Source: Oscillospiraceae bacterium (GTDB taxonomy: Bacteria > Bacillota > Clostridia > Oscillospirales > Oscillospiraceae). From it: a stretch of 64,000 bases of DNA. The notes under the pieces were generated by a model. That model saw nothing but the letters and a program-made list of their open reading frames with translations. It was not told the origin of the DNA and did not search any database. The stretch spans positions 1 through 64,000 of the forward strand of contig JAHHRQ010000004.1 of NCBI GenBank assembly GCA_020025715.1, read 5' to 3'. This document shows positions 43,374 to 53,103 of this stretch, piece after piece. Made by a program: the position numbers and the translations under genes. How positions within the stretch are numbered: position 1 is the stretch's first letter; each line of letters begins with the position of its first letter.

Positions 43374-43433
43374 AGTTTTAATTTTATGTTCTGCCTTGTC
43401 TGTAGGAGTTTCTCCCACCTGCTTAAAGCTGCC

Positions 43434-43916
43434 TTACTTTCTGGGTGCGGGAGCCATGCCGGAGGCGGCTGAAATTGCACTGTGAGTGTCCTTTATAACA
43501 CTCAGAGCCTGAGTCATGCTCTCTTCAGTCTGGCGCATGATCTCCTCCACATAGCTGCCGGCGGCTCTTTTAAGCTCCGCAGACTTCTGCTCGGCGGTGG
43601 CAATCATTTCCTCGCTTCTCGCTCTTGCAACGCGGACTATCTCCTGCTCCTCAATAAGAGAACGGGCCTTTTCCTCGGCGCTCTTGCGGAGAGCCTCAGC
43701 CTCACGCTTGGCATTGCCGATAAACTCATCTCTTGCGCTCACAAGGCGCTGAGCCTCGGCAATGGAGGTAGGCAGGTTTGCTTTAATATCGTTTATAATC
43801 TCAATAGCCTTTTCCCGCTCGATTATGCACTTGTCATTACCCAGAGGCACGCCCCAGGCGTCAGTAACCATAGCGTAAAGGATGTCAAGCAATTCCATTA
43901 CATCGCCGTTTGCCAT
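43434..43916 (-). CDS. Coiled-coil protein, V-ATPase subunit H / DivIVA-like
   Basis: 160 residues. After a short N-terminal helix it is a continuous charged coiled coil (~60-140), similar in plan to ATP-synthase b/H-like or DivIVA-like proteins often next to coaD in Clostridia. It abuts the coaD stop with no gap and ends the uvrC-rsmD-coaD operon. No catalytic motif. A scaffold role is the most that can be said. Confidence 0.7.
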   Translation of the reverse strand: MANGDVMELLDILYAMVTDAWGVPLGNDKCIIEREKAIEIINDIKANLPTSIAEAQRLVSARDEFIGNAKREAEALRKSAEEKARSLIEEQEIVRVARARSEEMIATAEQKSAELKRAAGSYVEEIMRQTEESMTQALSVIKDTHSAISAASGMAPAPRK

Positions 43917-44411
43917 TTATTTTGCCCTCCATTCTTTGGCTTTGAGCCGAATATCTTCAATAATTTCATCGGGGACAAGCCCGTGCAGATCTGCATCATA
44001 CAGTGCCATTTCCCGCACAACTGATGAGCTGAGGAAGGTATACTCCTCGCTGGCAGTCAGGAACATGGTTTCAAGCTGGGGATTGATGCGCTTATTTATG
44101 AGATTCATCTGGAACTCATACTCAAAGTCAGAAGCGGCACGCAGGCCCTTTACCAGCACCGGTTCATCATACTTCTTGGAAAACTCTGCCAGAAGTCCCT
44201 CAGAGCAGTCAACCTGCACATTAGGGAAACGGTGAAGCACCTTATTAAGCATAACCAGTTTCTCCTCAACGGAAAACATGGGCTGTGACTTTGTAGAATT
44301 ATGGCTTACGCAAACCACCACGTTATCAAAAATTTTGGTGCAGCGTTTTATTACATCCAGATGACCCATGGTAACAGGGTCAAAGCTGCCGGGGCATATT
44401 GCTGTACTCAT
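43917..44411 (-). CDS. coaD: Pantetheine-phosphate adenylyltransferase
   Basis: 164 residues, typical length. GSFDPVTMGHLDVI carries the TxGH nucleotidyltransferase motif and the C-terminal EYTFLSSSVVREMA is conserved. Makes dephospho-CoA from 4'-phosphopantetheine and ATP. Overlaps rsmD by four bases. Confidence 0.97.
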   Translation of the reverse strand: MSTAICPGSFDPVTMGHLDVIKRCTKIFDNVVVCVSHNSTKSQPMFSVEEKLVMLNKVLHRFPNVQVDCSEGLLAEFSKKYDEPVLVKGLRAASDFEYEFQMNLINKRINPQLETMFLTASEEYTFLSSSVVREMALYDADLHGLVPDEIIEDIRLKAKEWRAK

Positions 44412-44950
44412 ATGCTGCCGTCCTTCTTATAAAAATTAAGCTTTACCTTACCGTAATTATACACTTTGCCTCTTTTGTATGGCAAATCCATATCAGGCAG
44501 GACTTTTGAGCGCTCTGACTCGCAGACTATTATACCACCATCCGACAATATGTCAACCAAATTGATTATTTTTAAGGCCTGGGCGTACAGGTCGGAGTTA
44601 TATGGGGGGTCTATAAGAATGATGTCGAACTTGCCGCAGTTTTTCAGGTATTCCAATGAATCCATGTTATAAACCTCTGCTTTGAAGCCGCAGGTTTTGA
44701 GGTTTTCTTTTACAATATTTACACTATTTCGGCTCTTATCAACGAACACAACCTCTTTTGCTCCGCGGCTCAGGCACTCGATACCAAGCTGTCCCGTGCC
44801 TGCAAAAAGGTCAAGCACCCGTCTGCCCTCTATGTCGAACTGAATTATATTAAAAAGGGACTCCTTAACCATATCGGTGCTGGGTCTTATGTCCATTCCC
44901 TCCGGAGTTTTAAGCTTCTTGCCCCCGGCTGTTCCTGAAATTACTCTCAT
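44408..44950 (-). CDS. rsmD: 16S rRNA (guanine966-N2)-methyltransferase
   Basis: 180 residues. VLDLFAGTGQLGIECLSRGA is the SAM motif and ILIDPPYNS the DPPY catalytic motif. The family start MRVISGTAGGKKLKTPEG is exact. It overlaps uvrC and coaD by four bases each. Confidence 0.96.
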   Translation of the reverse strand: MRVISGTAGGKKLKTPEGMDIRPSTDMVKESLFNIIQFDIEGRRVLDLFAGTGQLGIECLSRGAKEVVFVDKSRNSVNIVKENLKTCGFKAEVYNMDSLEYLKNCGKFDIILIDPPYNSDLYAQALKIINLVDILSDGGIIVCESERSKVLPDMDLPYKRGKVYNYGKVKLNFYKKDGSI

Positions 44951-46779
44951 TTTTCTTCACTCTCTTCCCTGTGAAAATACATATACACGGCCTCTGCCGT
45001 ATTCTTGGGCACTACCAGATTAAGCTGGCTTACTGTTGCCTCTTTAATGTTCTTTACTGACTTAAAATACTTTATAAGATCATCCCGCCGCTTGGGGCCT
45101 ACGCCCGGAATATCGTCCAGAGTGGAGCCGTAGTATTCCTTGCGGAGACTTCTCTGGTAGCCGATAGCGCTGCGGTGGGTCTCCTCCTGAATATTACCTA
45201 TCATGGAGAAAACCGCCTGATTTGTGTTTATGCTGATCTCCCTGCCCTCGGGACTTATTAAGGCTCTGGTTCTGTGGCGGTCATCCTTGACCATGCCGAA
45301 AATCGGAACTGTTACCCCAAGCTTATTAACCGCTTTCAGAGCTGTCATTGCATGGGTCTGTCCGCCGTCTATTAGGAGCAAATCGGGCAGAGGCGAAAAC
45401 TTCTCGTCCCCGTCAACGTAGCGCTTAAAGCGGCGGTAAACCGCCTCGTACATACTGGCGTAGTCGTCCCGGGTTTCGGTGCTTTTGATGCGGAATTTTC
45501 TGTAATCTTTCCGTTTCGGCTTTCCGTCCACATGAACGGTCATGGCGGCAACTATGCCGGTATCGCCAAGGTTACTTATATCGAAAGCTTCAATCCGCTC
45601 CGGATAGTTTTCCAGCTCCAAGGCCTTTTGCAGCCATTCCAGAGTTTTGGAGCGGCGCTGCGCCAGAGTGGTACGGCGCTTGATTTCCTCCTGTGCGTTT
45701 AAATCGGCGGACTCAATGAGCCTTGCCCTATCGCCGCGCTGTGGCTTTTCTATATAAATTCTTCTGCCGGAAATCTGGCTTAAAAGCTCCTCCAGATCTT
45801 CCCTGTCGGGAATATCACAGGGCAGGAGAATTGACTTGGGCCAGCCCCCTCTGTGGGCGCTGTAATACTGGCGCACAAGGCCGGAAACCGCCTCGGAATC
45901 TTCCTCCAAAGGCTCTTCCATCATTTCAACGTCCTTTGAAACCAAGTCTCCGTCTACAAAATGCAGCACCGTAAAGCAGCTTCTGGGGCCTCGCCGGAAG
46001 CCTATTGCATCGGTATCGGCAAAGGCGGTGGATATGACCCTCTGCTTATTTTGCAGCCGCTCAACTGCTCTCATTCTGTCCCGCAACTCAGCCGCCCGCT
46101 CAAAGCGCAGCTCCTCGGCTGCCTGTTCCATCTGGGAGCGCAGTTCATCAATCAGTTCCCCGCTCTTGCCTTCAAGAATTCTGAGAGCCAGAGAAAAGCT
46201 CCGGCGGTAATCGTCGCTGTCCTTGCCCTCCATGCACCATCCGGCGCAGGTGCCCATGTGGTAATTTAAGCAGGGGCGCTCCCTGCCTATATCTCTGGGG
46301 AATTTCCGGCTGCAATCGGGCAGGAGGAATGCTTTATTTATAGTAGAAATAATCTCTCTTGTAGTGCTGCGCCCGCCGTAGGGGCCGAAGTATCTTGCGC
46401 CGTCCTTGGGGGCTTTATTTGAAATAGTAAGGCCGGGGTATTCGCTCTTTACATCCGCCCTTATAAATGGGTAGCCCTTATCGTCTTTAAGGAGAATATT
46501 ATAGTGGGGCTTATGGCGCTTAATGAGGGAGTTTTCAAGTACCAGCGCTTCAAACTCACTCCCCGCAACTATTACGTCAAAGTCCGCCACCTTGTCAACC
46601 ATTGCCTGTACCTTAGGCAGGTGCTCGCCGTGGAAATAGCTGCTGACACGGTTTTTCAGCTTCTTTGCCTTGCCCACATATATAACCTGTGAGTCCGCAT
46701 CCTTCATTATGTAAACCCCGGGGAGCAGGGGCAGATTGTTGGCCTTTTCCGCCAGAGTTTTAAGCAAAGCATTTCCCAC
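44947..46779 (-). CDS. uvrC: Excinuclease ABC subunit C
   Basis: 610 residues. N-terminal GIY-YIG nuclease (LPGVYIMKDADSQVIYVGKA), UVR motif, the RNase H-like C-terminal nuclease (ISNLGDTGIVAAM, LLLIDGGQTH) and the end HhH region (LDDIPGVGPKRRDDLI). Makes the dual incisions in nucleotide excision repair with UvrA and UvrB. First gene of the operon ending at 43434. Confidence 0.97.
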   Translation of the reverse strand: MGNALLKTLAEKANNLPLLPGVYIMKDADSQVIYVGKAKKLKNRVSSYFHGEHLPKVQAMVDKVADFDVIVAGSEFEALVLENSLIKRHKPHYNILLKDDKGYPFIRADVKSEYPGLTISNKAPKDGARYFGPYGGRSTTREIISTINKAFLLPDCSRKFPRDIGRERPCLNYHMGTCAGWCMEGKDSDDYRRSFSLALRILEGKSGELIDELRSQMEQAAEELRFERAAELRDRMRAVERLQNKQRVISTAFADTDAIGFRRGPRSCFTVLHFVDGDLVSKDVEMMEEPLEEDSEAVSGLVRQYYSAHRGGWPKSILLPCDIPDREDLEELLSQISGRRIYIEKPQRGDRARLIESADLNAQEEIKRRTTLAQRRSKTLEWLQKALELENYPERIEAFDISNLGDTGIVAAMTVHVDGKPKRKDYRKFRIKSTETRDDYASMYEAVYRRFKRYVDGDEKFSPLPDLLLIDGGQTHAMTALKAVNKLGVTVPIFGMVKDDRHRTRALISPEGREISINTNQAVFSMIGNIQEETHRSAIGYQRSLRKEYYGSTLDDIPGVGPKRRDDLIKYFKSVKNIKEATVSQLNLVVPKNTAEAVYMYFHREESEEK

Positions 46780-46857
46780 CTTTCAAATATTGTAATTATA
46801 CACGCTTTTCGGTCAAAATAAAAGATATTTAATTTAAATTCTGCCCATTCGGGACAC

Positions 46858-46890
46858 AAAAAAGCGGGAAAGACTCTTTCAGTCTTTCCC
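46858..46890 (-). terminator. Terminator after the PLD-family gene
   Basis: GGGAAAGACT/AGTCTTTCCC stem and T6 on the minus strand, just past the stop at 46897. Confidence 0.9.
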
Positions 46891-46896
46891 GTAATT

Positions 46897-48285
46897 TTAT
46901 ACCAGATGCCGGATAGGCAGGATTATAATTCTAAGCAGGCTGTAAATAAGCTTCTGGCTCAGCTTCATGTCGTGGTGCACATATTCTTCTCCCTCAGTCA
47001 CCGTTCCGTCGGGCTGAATGTGGAGGCTTGCGTCTTTCTGTGCCTGAGTCTGGGCGCGGAGGTGGGCGTTAAGCTCAGGGCAGTCAATCACAAGCACAAC
47101 TTCCGTATTTAAATAAGAGCTTCTTATATCAAAATTAAAAGAGCCTACTATACTTAAATTATCGTCAATGAGCACGGTTTTTGCATGGGAGGAATGTTCC
47201 TTTGAATATTCGTAAATGTCAGCGCCGGTGCTCTGAACCTTGTGGCGCTGGTTTATGTAATCAGTACAGCCGAACACATTTGCGCCGTTTTCTACGGCGT
47301 TCAGGATTATATCCGTCCTTTTCCCTGCCTGACAAAGATTTCGGAGGTCGGAATACATCTGCTTATTGCAGATAAGGTAGGGAGTCTGCACAACGCTCTC
47401 CTGTCCCTCACTCATAAGAGAAATTATGCTGCTCCAAAGCTCCGGCTTTTTGTTTTCCGGCTCTATGGGGTTAGATAAGAAACGGACGCCGTTTGTGGGA
47501 ATGGTGCTTCCCTCCCAGTCTGTAACTTCATAGGCCTGCGGGTAAGTTTCCCGGAGCTGCTCATAATGTTCTCTGAGGTTTTCAAGCACCGCTTCATTAC
47601 TCTCAGCCTTGGGGAAAGCCTTTGTGCTTTGAAGCTGCCACACCCGCTCAAAGTAGCTTTTTAACTGGGAAAGGGAATTTTCGCCGTAGGGAACAGGGCT
47701 GTAAACCAGCATGTCCCTGTCCACATCCTTCTTCGCCTGATAATCACCCAGAGAAAGATTTTTTGTGTTTCTGCCGCCCAGTATAAAAACTGTATCGTCT
47801 GCTATCAGGTATTTATCGTGCATACGGTAATTTAAGCGCCACGGTTTCAGAAAATTTATGGGATTATATACCCTGACCTCAACCTTATCGGCCCCGCTTA
47901 AAGCCCTGAAATTATCGCTTTTCTGTAAATTTGCAAGGGAGGTAACTCCGTCCACCACTATTCGGACATGTACTCCCCGCTCCGCCGCGTTCAGCAGCGC
48001 CGCCATTATATCTTGGCCGCTCCGGTCGTCATTAAAGCTGTATGTAGAAAAAACAATTTCCTCTTTTGCCTGCTCTATGAGCCGCAGCCGCCAGATTAAA
48101 GCGTCCTTATTATCGTCAATGCACAGCACCCGCTCATTTTTCTCCCCTAAATTTACAGGGTATGCCGCCCCCGCTGTGCTCGCTTTCTTATGAAAGCGGG
48201 GTAAAATCACACAGGACACAAGCAGTATCACGGCAGCAAGCACCATAGCTGTTAATATTATTTTTTTATTTGATGTTTTCGTCAT
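46897..48285 (-). CDS. Phospholipase D family protein (cardiolipin-synthase-like)
   Basis: 462 residues with an N-terminal membrane helix (~8-27). Two HKD motifs are intact: HDKYLIADD and HAKTVLIDD, each followed by the expected GG/GS-N step. The protein should have a single active site made of both halves and act at the outer membrane face. Activity as cardiolipin synthase, phosphatidyltransferase or nuclease cannot be separated by sequence alone. It is monocistronic. Confidence 0.88.
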   Translation of the reverse strand: MTKTSNKKIILTAMVLAAVILLVSCVILPRFHKKASTAGAAYPVNLGEKNERVLCIDDNKDALIWRLRLIEQAKEEIVFSTYSFNDDRSGQDIMAALLNAAERGVHVRIVVDGVTSLANLQKSDNFRALSGADKVEVRVYNPINFLKPWRLNYRMHDKYLIADDTVFILGGRNTKNLSLGDYQAKKDVDRDMLVYSPVPYGENSLSQLKSYFERVWQLQSTKAFPKAESNEAVLENLREHYEQLRETYPQAYEVTDWEGSTIPTNGVRFLSNPIEPENKKPELWSSIISLMSEGQESVVQTPYLICNKQMYSDLRNLCQAGKRTDIILNAVENGANVFGCTDYINQRHKVQSTGADIYEYSKEHSSHAKTVLIDDNLSIVGSFNFDIRSSYLNTEVVLVIDCPELNAHLRAQTQAQKDASLHIQPDGTVTEGEEYVHHDMKLSQKLIYSLLRIIILPIRHLV

Positions 48286-48387
48286 ATTGCTCTCCTGTTA
48301 TTTTCATTTTGCCTCGTGATTTTAGCAGTCCATTTTTAAGTAATTATGAACTGCACCGAAAAAAATTTCTGTATTTTCTTCCAAATG

Positions 48388-48430
48388 AAAAAAAGAAACG
48401 GCACTGTCCTCAAATGGACTGTGCCGTAAC
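48388..48430 (-). terminator. Terminator after the HPr gene
   Basis: ACGGCAC-N-GTCC stem with GGAC-N-GTGCCGT and a long T run on the minus strand. Confidence 0.88.
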
Positions 48431-48449
48431 TTTTTAACTTTAGCTTTTA

Positions 48450-48713
48450 TTACTCAGAAAAGTCAGAGTCAATAAGCTGAGACAGGGTCTCGATAGCATC
48501 TTCTTCATCAGCGCCGTCTGCGATGATGGAAACTGCGGTACCCTTTACAATGCCCAGAGAGAGAACTCCCAGAAGGCTCTTTGCGTTTACGCGTCTGTCT
48601 TCCTTCTCAACCCAGATGCTGCTCTTGAACTCGTTGGCTTTCTGAATGAAGAAAGTCGCGGGTCTGGCATGAAGACCAACTTGGTTATTAATGACTACTT
48701 CTTTGGTTATCAT
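48450..48713 (-). CDS. HPr family phosphocarrier protein
   Basis: 87 residues from the ATG at 48713, which has AAGGAG eight bases upstream. This start puts the phosphorylated His exactly at position 15 (GLHARPATFF) and the regulatory Ser at 46 (NAKSLLGVLSLG), supporting it over the longer GTG reading. HPr passes phosphate from enzyme I to PTS sugar permeases, and Ser46 phosphorylation by HPrK drives carbon catabolite control through CcpA. Enzyme I is not adjacent. A dedicated promoter is at 48792-48820. Confidence 0.95.
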   Translation of the reverse strand: MITKEVVINNQVGLHARPATFFIQKANEFKSSIWVEKEDRRVNAKSLLGVLSLGIVKGTAVSIIADGADEEDAIETLSQLIDSDFSE

Positions 48714-48791
48714 ACTCGCCACTCCTTATTATAAATCGTAATTACGAACGCAGAGCTAATTTTCTCCGAAGATAAACCGTTCTGCTTATAT

Positions 48792-48820
48792 AGCTTAGCA
48801 AATTTTATGCTACTCGTCAA
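48792..48820 (-). promoter_or_regulatory. Promoter of the HPr gene
   Basis: TTGACG (48815-48820), 17-base spacer, TAAGCT (48792-48797) on the minus strand, about 80 bases before the ATG. The -10 is weak, so the exact position is uncertain. Confidence 0.45.
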
Positions 48821-48876
48821 CAGCTTTCGACCGTTTCGTTATTTTAGACATTATTTTCAAGTGCAGCACTCGTTTT

Positions 48877-51255
48877 TTATTTGAGTTCTACAATGGTTAC
48901 GCCGCTTTCACCCTCACCGAATCGGCCCAGACGATAAGATTTGACCAGTTTATTTCTCTTAAGCATCTGATGTATTGCGGCGCGCAGAGCACCGGTGCCT
49001 TTGCCGTGGATTATGCTTACGGTTTTAAGCTTGCTCATAACCGCAGAATCGAGATACCTTTCGGCTGTAAGCACAGCCTCAATGCTCTCCATTCCCCGAA
49101 GGTCAATTTCGCCCGCTGTCTGCTCCGCCCTGAGGCCTGTAACTGCGGGGGCTGACTGCTCTTTCTTCTTTTTCTTTATGGCCGAGCCCTCAAGCAGCAG
49201 AACCTCATCCTCTTTTGCGTTTACATTCATTATACCCGCTCTTAAAGAAAGCTGTCTGTCTTTCGAGATGGAAATTACTTCCGCCTGCATGTTCATGGAC
49301 TTTATAAGCACCGTGTCGCCGGGCTTAACAGGTCTTGAAGATTTCTGCTCCGTCGCCTTGGGGGCGTTATCGGGGCGCAGCTCCTCTTCCGCCTGATTTA
49401 AGCGGCGGCGCATCTCGCTTCTGGCCTCGTTAACGGCTCTTGCGTCCTCTTCCTTATCCGCCATGCGGCGCATCTCGTCAAGCTCGTGGAATGTATCCTC
49501 AGCCTTGCGTCTCGCCTCTTCTATTATACGCTGGGCTTCACGCTTTGCCTTTAAATCCGACTTATCAAGGCGAACCTCCAGCTCTGCTCTCAGTCTTGCA
49601 GACTTCCGTTCATTCTCCTCTGCCCTGCGGAGAGCCTTGGTGGCTTCCTCTCTCTCCTTTTCAAGCATCAGTCTTGTCTGCTCCAGCTTTTCAATGGTGG
49701 CCTCAAAGCTTGCGCTTTCAGTGCCTATTCTCTCTTTTGCATCCTCGATTATATGCTCTCCCAAGCCTAAACGGCGGGAAATGGCAAAGGCGTTTGATTT
49801 GCCGGGAATACCTACAAGCAGTCTGTAAGTAGGTCTTAAAGTCTCCACGTCAAACTCGCATGATGCGTTCTGAACGCCCTTTTCGTTGGTGGCGTAGACC
49901 TTTAATTCTGCATAGTGGGTGGTGGCGGCAATAATGGAGCCCATTTTTCTCGCATATTCTATTATAGAAATTGCAAGGGCTGCACCCTCGGTGGGGTCTG
50001 TGCCGGCACCAAGCTCATCGAAAAGAAGCAGGCTTCTATCGTCGCACTTATCCAGAATATTTACTATATTGGTCATGTGGGCAGAGAAGGTAGATAGGCT
50101 CTGCTCTATGCTCTGCTCGTCGCCTATATCGGCTAAGATATTGGAAAATACAGGCAGTTTGCTGCCGTCAGACACAGGGACATGCAGTCCGCACTGGTTC
50201 ATAACTGCAAGCAGGCCGATAGTTTTAAGAGACACGGTTTTACCGCCGGTGTTGGGGCCGGTGATAACAAGGGTGTCGAAGGTGTCGCCCAGCTCAAGGT
50301 CAATGGGGACAGCCTTTGCCTGATCCAGCAGCGGATGTCTTGCCCGACGCAAAACAATAGCTCTGTCTGAAAGCTCGGCTGGCATACAGTTTAATTTATA
50401 GGAAAGCTTGGCTTTTGCAAAGATGAAGTCAAGGCGGGTGAGGAGCATGAAGTCCTCGTCTATATCCTCCCTGTGCTCGGCACACTCGGCGGAAAGCTCC
50501 GCCAGAATGCGCTCAATCTCAATCTTTTCCTTTGCCGCCAGCTCCCGCAGCTCGTTATTGGCTTTAACTGCACCCATAGGCTCTATGAATAAGGTGTTGC
50601 CGGTGGCTGAAATGTCATGGACAAGGCCGGGAACTGCGCCCTTGCTGCCGGATTTAACTGGCACCACATATCTGTCGGAGCGCATGGTTATTATAGGCTC
50701 CTGCAAGGCCTTTGCATACGCGGGAGAGGAAATTATTTTATTTAATGCCTCTCTGGCTCTTGCGGCGGCGGCGCGCATTTTGCGGCGGATGTTGCTAAGC
50801 TCAGGGGATGCAGCATCTGCAATCTCATCCTCGCCCACTATGGAGGTTCCGATTTTTTCCTCTAAAAATTTGTTGGCTCTCAAGCCGGAAAACAGGTAGT
50901 CTATGCAGCTACGCTGTAATTTATCGTCACCGATATAGCTCTTTACAAGCCTTGCACAGCGGAGAACTCCTGCAATATCCATAAGCTCAACTGTATTTAA
51001 GCTGCCGCCCAAATCCGCTCTCTGCAAGGCAGAGCGCACATCTTTAAGACCGGAAAATGAGGGGCTGCCCTTTACGATCATCATCTGCTTTGCAGCGCTT
51101 GTCTCGTTAAGGTGCCGCTCCACCTCTCCCGGCTGGTCGGAGGGGCGCAGGTTTAAAGCCTCGTTCTTGGCGCTCTCGCACACAGCCTCGTTGGAGAGCA
51201 TTTCCAGAACTCTCGGCAGTTCCAATGTATTAAGTGATTTTTCAAAAAAACTCAT
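48877..51255 (-). CDS. mutS2: Endonuclease MutS2
   Basis: 792 residues. MutS-type ATPase with Walker A TGPNTGGKT and the LLLFDELGAGTDPTEG Walker B, a coiled-coil clamp rich in Arg/Glu (~510-640), and a C-terminal Smr nuclease domain (IDLRGMESIEAVL, IIHGKGTGALR). It acts in suppressing recombination and, in Bacillus, in ribosome collision rescue. Its start overlaps recO by four bases. Confidence 0.96.
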   Translation of the reverse strand: MSFFEKSLNTLELPRVLEMLSNEAVCESAKNEALNLRPSDQPGEVERHLNETSAAKQMMIVKGSPSFSGLKDVRSALQRADLGGSLNTVELMDIAGVLRCARLVKSYIGDDKLQRSCIDYLFSGLRANKFLEEKIGTSIVGEDEIADAASPELSNIRRKMRAAAARAREALNKIISSPAYAKALQEPIITMRSDRYVVPVKSGSKGAVPGLVHDISATGNTLFIEPMGAVKANNELRELAAKEKIEIERILAELSAECAEHREDIDEDFMLLTRLDFIFAKAKLSYKLNCMPAELSDRAIVLRRARHPLLDQAKAVPIDLELGDTFDTLVITGPNTGGKTVSLKTIGLLAVMNQCGLHVPVSDGSKLPVFSNILADIGDEQSIEQSLSTFSAHMTNIVNILDKCDDRSLLLFDELGAGTDPTEGAALAISIIEYARKMGSIIAATTHYAELKVYATNEKGVQNASCEFDVETLRPTYRLLVGIPGKSNAFAISRRLGLGEHIIEDAKERIGTESASFEATIEKLEQTRLMLEKEREEATKALRRAEENERKSARLRAELEVRLDKSDLKAKREAQRIIEEARRKAEDTFHELDEMRRMADKEEDARAVNEARSEMRRRLNQAEEELRPDNAPKATEQKSSRPVKPGDTVLIKSMNMQAEVISISKDRQLSLRAGIMNVNAKEDEVLLLEGSAIKKKKKEQSAPAVTGLRAEQTAGEIDLRGMESIEAVLTAERYLDSAVMSKLKTVSIIHGKGTGALRAAIHQMLKRNKLVKSYRLGRFGEGESGVTIVELK

Positions 51256-51992
51256 TTCACACTCTTCCAGTAATCAAGCGTCGAGAAATTACGCCCAAGA
51301 TGCGCAAGAGTATAACGCTCGGCGGCTCCCGACAATATTCTTAAATCCGTTTCTCCCAGTTTAAAAGACAAAAAGCGCCTGTCATCAGCGCCGATTATAT
51401 AGCGCATAGCGGCAAGGCTGTCTTTTGAAATCCTCACGCTCTCCCCCATTTCCGGGGTCTTGCACTCACGGCAGCACACGCCGCCCTCTTCAAGAAGCAG
51501 AACCGGCGCTTCCGGCTCGTTTCCGCACTTGGCACAGGCGTGAAGATAAGGCTCATAGCCTGCAATGGTCATAAGCCGCAGCTCAAAGGCAGCTTTAATA
51601 TGCTCCTGAGGGTGGAGATTTCGGCTGAGAGCAAAAAGGGAGTTCAAGCACAGGCGCAAAAGCTCCTCTTCCGGCTCCTCCTCGGCGCTCACCGCCTCGG
51701 CAAGCTGAGAGAAATAACAGCCCAGAGAGAAGGCGGCAATATCGGTTTTTAAGCCCTCGAAAGGCTCCAAAACGCTGCCTTCATTCACCGTGTAGCGGCC
51801 TTTATTTTCAAATAGTGTAAGCTCCGACCAGCAAAGCTGCTGAGTGGCGGCGGCGTTCTTGCTGCTTTTCCGCAGTGCGCCTCTGGCCTTTGCGGTTATT
51901 CTGCCGTCGCTTTCCGTTAAAAGGGTCAGCATCCTGTCCGCCTCTTTGTAGCGGACTTCACGGAGCACAAGGGCTTTAGTTGTTTTATACAT
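51252..51992 (-). CDS. recO: DNA repair protein RecO
   Basis: 246 residues. N-terminal OB fold (KALVLREVRYKEADRMLTLL and ARGALRKSSK) and a C-terminal zinc ribbon with four Cys (CAKCG, CRECK), all consistent with RecO, which loads RecA at gaps with RecR. Part of the era-yqzL-recO-mutS2 transcript. Confidence 0.95.
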   Translation of the reverse strand: MYKTTKALVLREVRYKEADRMLTLLTESDGRITAKARGALRKSSKNAAATQQLCWSELTLFENKGRYTVNEGSVLEPFEGLKTDIAAFSLGCYFSQLAEAVSAEEEPEEELLRLCLNSLFALSRNLHPQEHIKAAFELRLMTIAGYEPYLHACAKCGNEPEAPVLLLEEGGVCCRECKTPEMGESVRISKDSLAAMRYIIGADDRRFLSFKLGETDLRILSGAAERYTLAHLGRNFSTLDYWKSVK

Positions 51993-52016
51993 ATCCGTTT
52001 ACCATATGTAGGCCCC

Positions 52017-52142
52017 TCAGTCCGGCGGCTCATCCCTGCCTCGCTCCGGGGCGCTGTCACTGTTCTCTCTGCCCTCAATTTCCATTAAATAGCAGATAGG
52101 ATTTCCTGTTTTCATAAATGCAGACCATAGAGCGCTGTACAT
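52017..52142 (-). CDS. yqzL: YqzL family small protein
   Basis: 41 residues, below the usual ORF cutoff. MYSALWSAFMKTGNPICYLM is followed by EIEGREN and an acidic tail. The W-x2-F-x2-TG-x4-YL pattern fits YqzL, which in Firmicutes lies between era and recO, exactly the position here. Shine-Dalgarno AGGTGATT precedes the ATG by eight bases. Function unknown. Confidence 0.75.
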   Translation of the reverse strand: MYSALWSAFMKTGNPICYLMEIEGRENSDSAPERGRDEPPD

Positions 52143-52205
52143 ATAAATCACCTCGCATCTATTATCTGCATTTCGTTTAAATAAATAATGGAATTTATTT
52201 CTTAA

Positions 52206-53090
52206 TTATTCCTCAAAGCCGAAGTTTCTCAGCAGGGAGTTGGAATCGCGCCAGTTCTCCTTAACCTTAACCCAGGTCTGCAAATAAACCTTTGCATCAA
52301 GGAACTTTTCGATGTCCTCTCTTGCCATTGCGCCGATTTTCTTCAGCATAGAACCGTTTTTACCGATAATTATGCCCTTATGGCTGGCCTTTTCGCAGTA
52401 AATGGTCATTTCAATATCGATAATTCCGTCAGGACGCTCGGAGAACTTGGTGACCTCAACGGCGGTGCCGTGGGGAACTTCGCGGGCAAGGCAGATAAGC
52501 AGCTTTTCACGGAGAAGCTCGGCGCAGATCTGGCGCTCGGGCTGGTCGGTGATCATGTCCTCAGGGTAGAGGTGGGGGCCGGGAACGGCGTACTTCTCGA
52601 ATTCATCCAGCAGGTCATTAAGTCCCTCGCCGGTTCTGGCGGAAATGGGAATAATGGTGGTAAATTCATATGCTGCGGAGTACATGGCAATAACTTCCAG
52701 AAGCTTTGCCTTATCCACGGTATCAATCTTATTGATGCAGAGAACACAGGGGGACTTGCTCTGCTTTAAGCGCTCAATAAGTGCCTCCTCCTGTGCGCCG
52801 ATATTGGCAACAGGCTCCACCAGCATACAGGCAAGGTCAACATCTGCAACGCTCTCCTTAACTACATTCACCATGTAGTCGCCGAGTCTGGTTCTGGGCT
52901 TATGGAAGCCGGGGGTGTCCATGAGCACGAACTGAGTGTCACCGTGGGGAACTATGCCGCAGATGCGGTTTCTGGTGGTCTGGGGTTTATTTGAAACTAT
53001 GGCAACCTTCTCACCTACAAGGGCGTTGGTAAGGGTGGATTTACCCACGTTAGGTCTGCCGATTATAGTTATCATTGCTGATTTAGTCAT
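52206..53090 (-). CDS. era: GTPase Era
   Basis: 294 residues. G1 GRPNVGKST, DTPGFHKPR (G3), NKID (G4) and a C-terminal KH domain (GIIIGKNGSMLKKIG). Binds the 3' end of 16S rRNA during small subunit maturation. Directly follows ybeY in the transcript, with 13 bases between them. Confidence 0.97.
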   Translation of the reverse strand: MTKSAMITIIGRPNVGKSTLTNALVGEKVAIVSNKPQTTRNRICGIVPHGDTQFVLMDTPGFHKPRTRLGDYMVNVVKESVADVDLACMLVEPVANIGAQEEALIERLKQSKSPCVLCINKIDTVDKAKLLEVIAMYSAAYEFTTIIPISARTGEGLNDLLDEFEKYAVPGPHLYPEDMITDQPERQICAELLREKLLICLAREVPHGTAVEVTKFSERPDGIIDIEMTIYCEKASHKGIIIGKNGSMLKKIGAMAREDIEKFLDAKVYLQTWVKVKENWRDSNSLLRNFGFEE

Positions 53091-53103
53091 ATCTTTTTCT
53101 CCT

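Noticed and set aside
48286..48449. Riboswitch in the gaps around the PLD and HPr genes
   Set aside because: Only ordinary terminator structure was found; no conserved riboswitch core was recognised.
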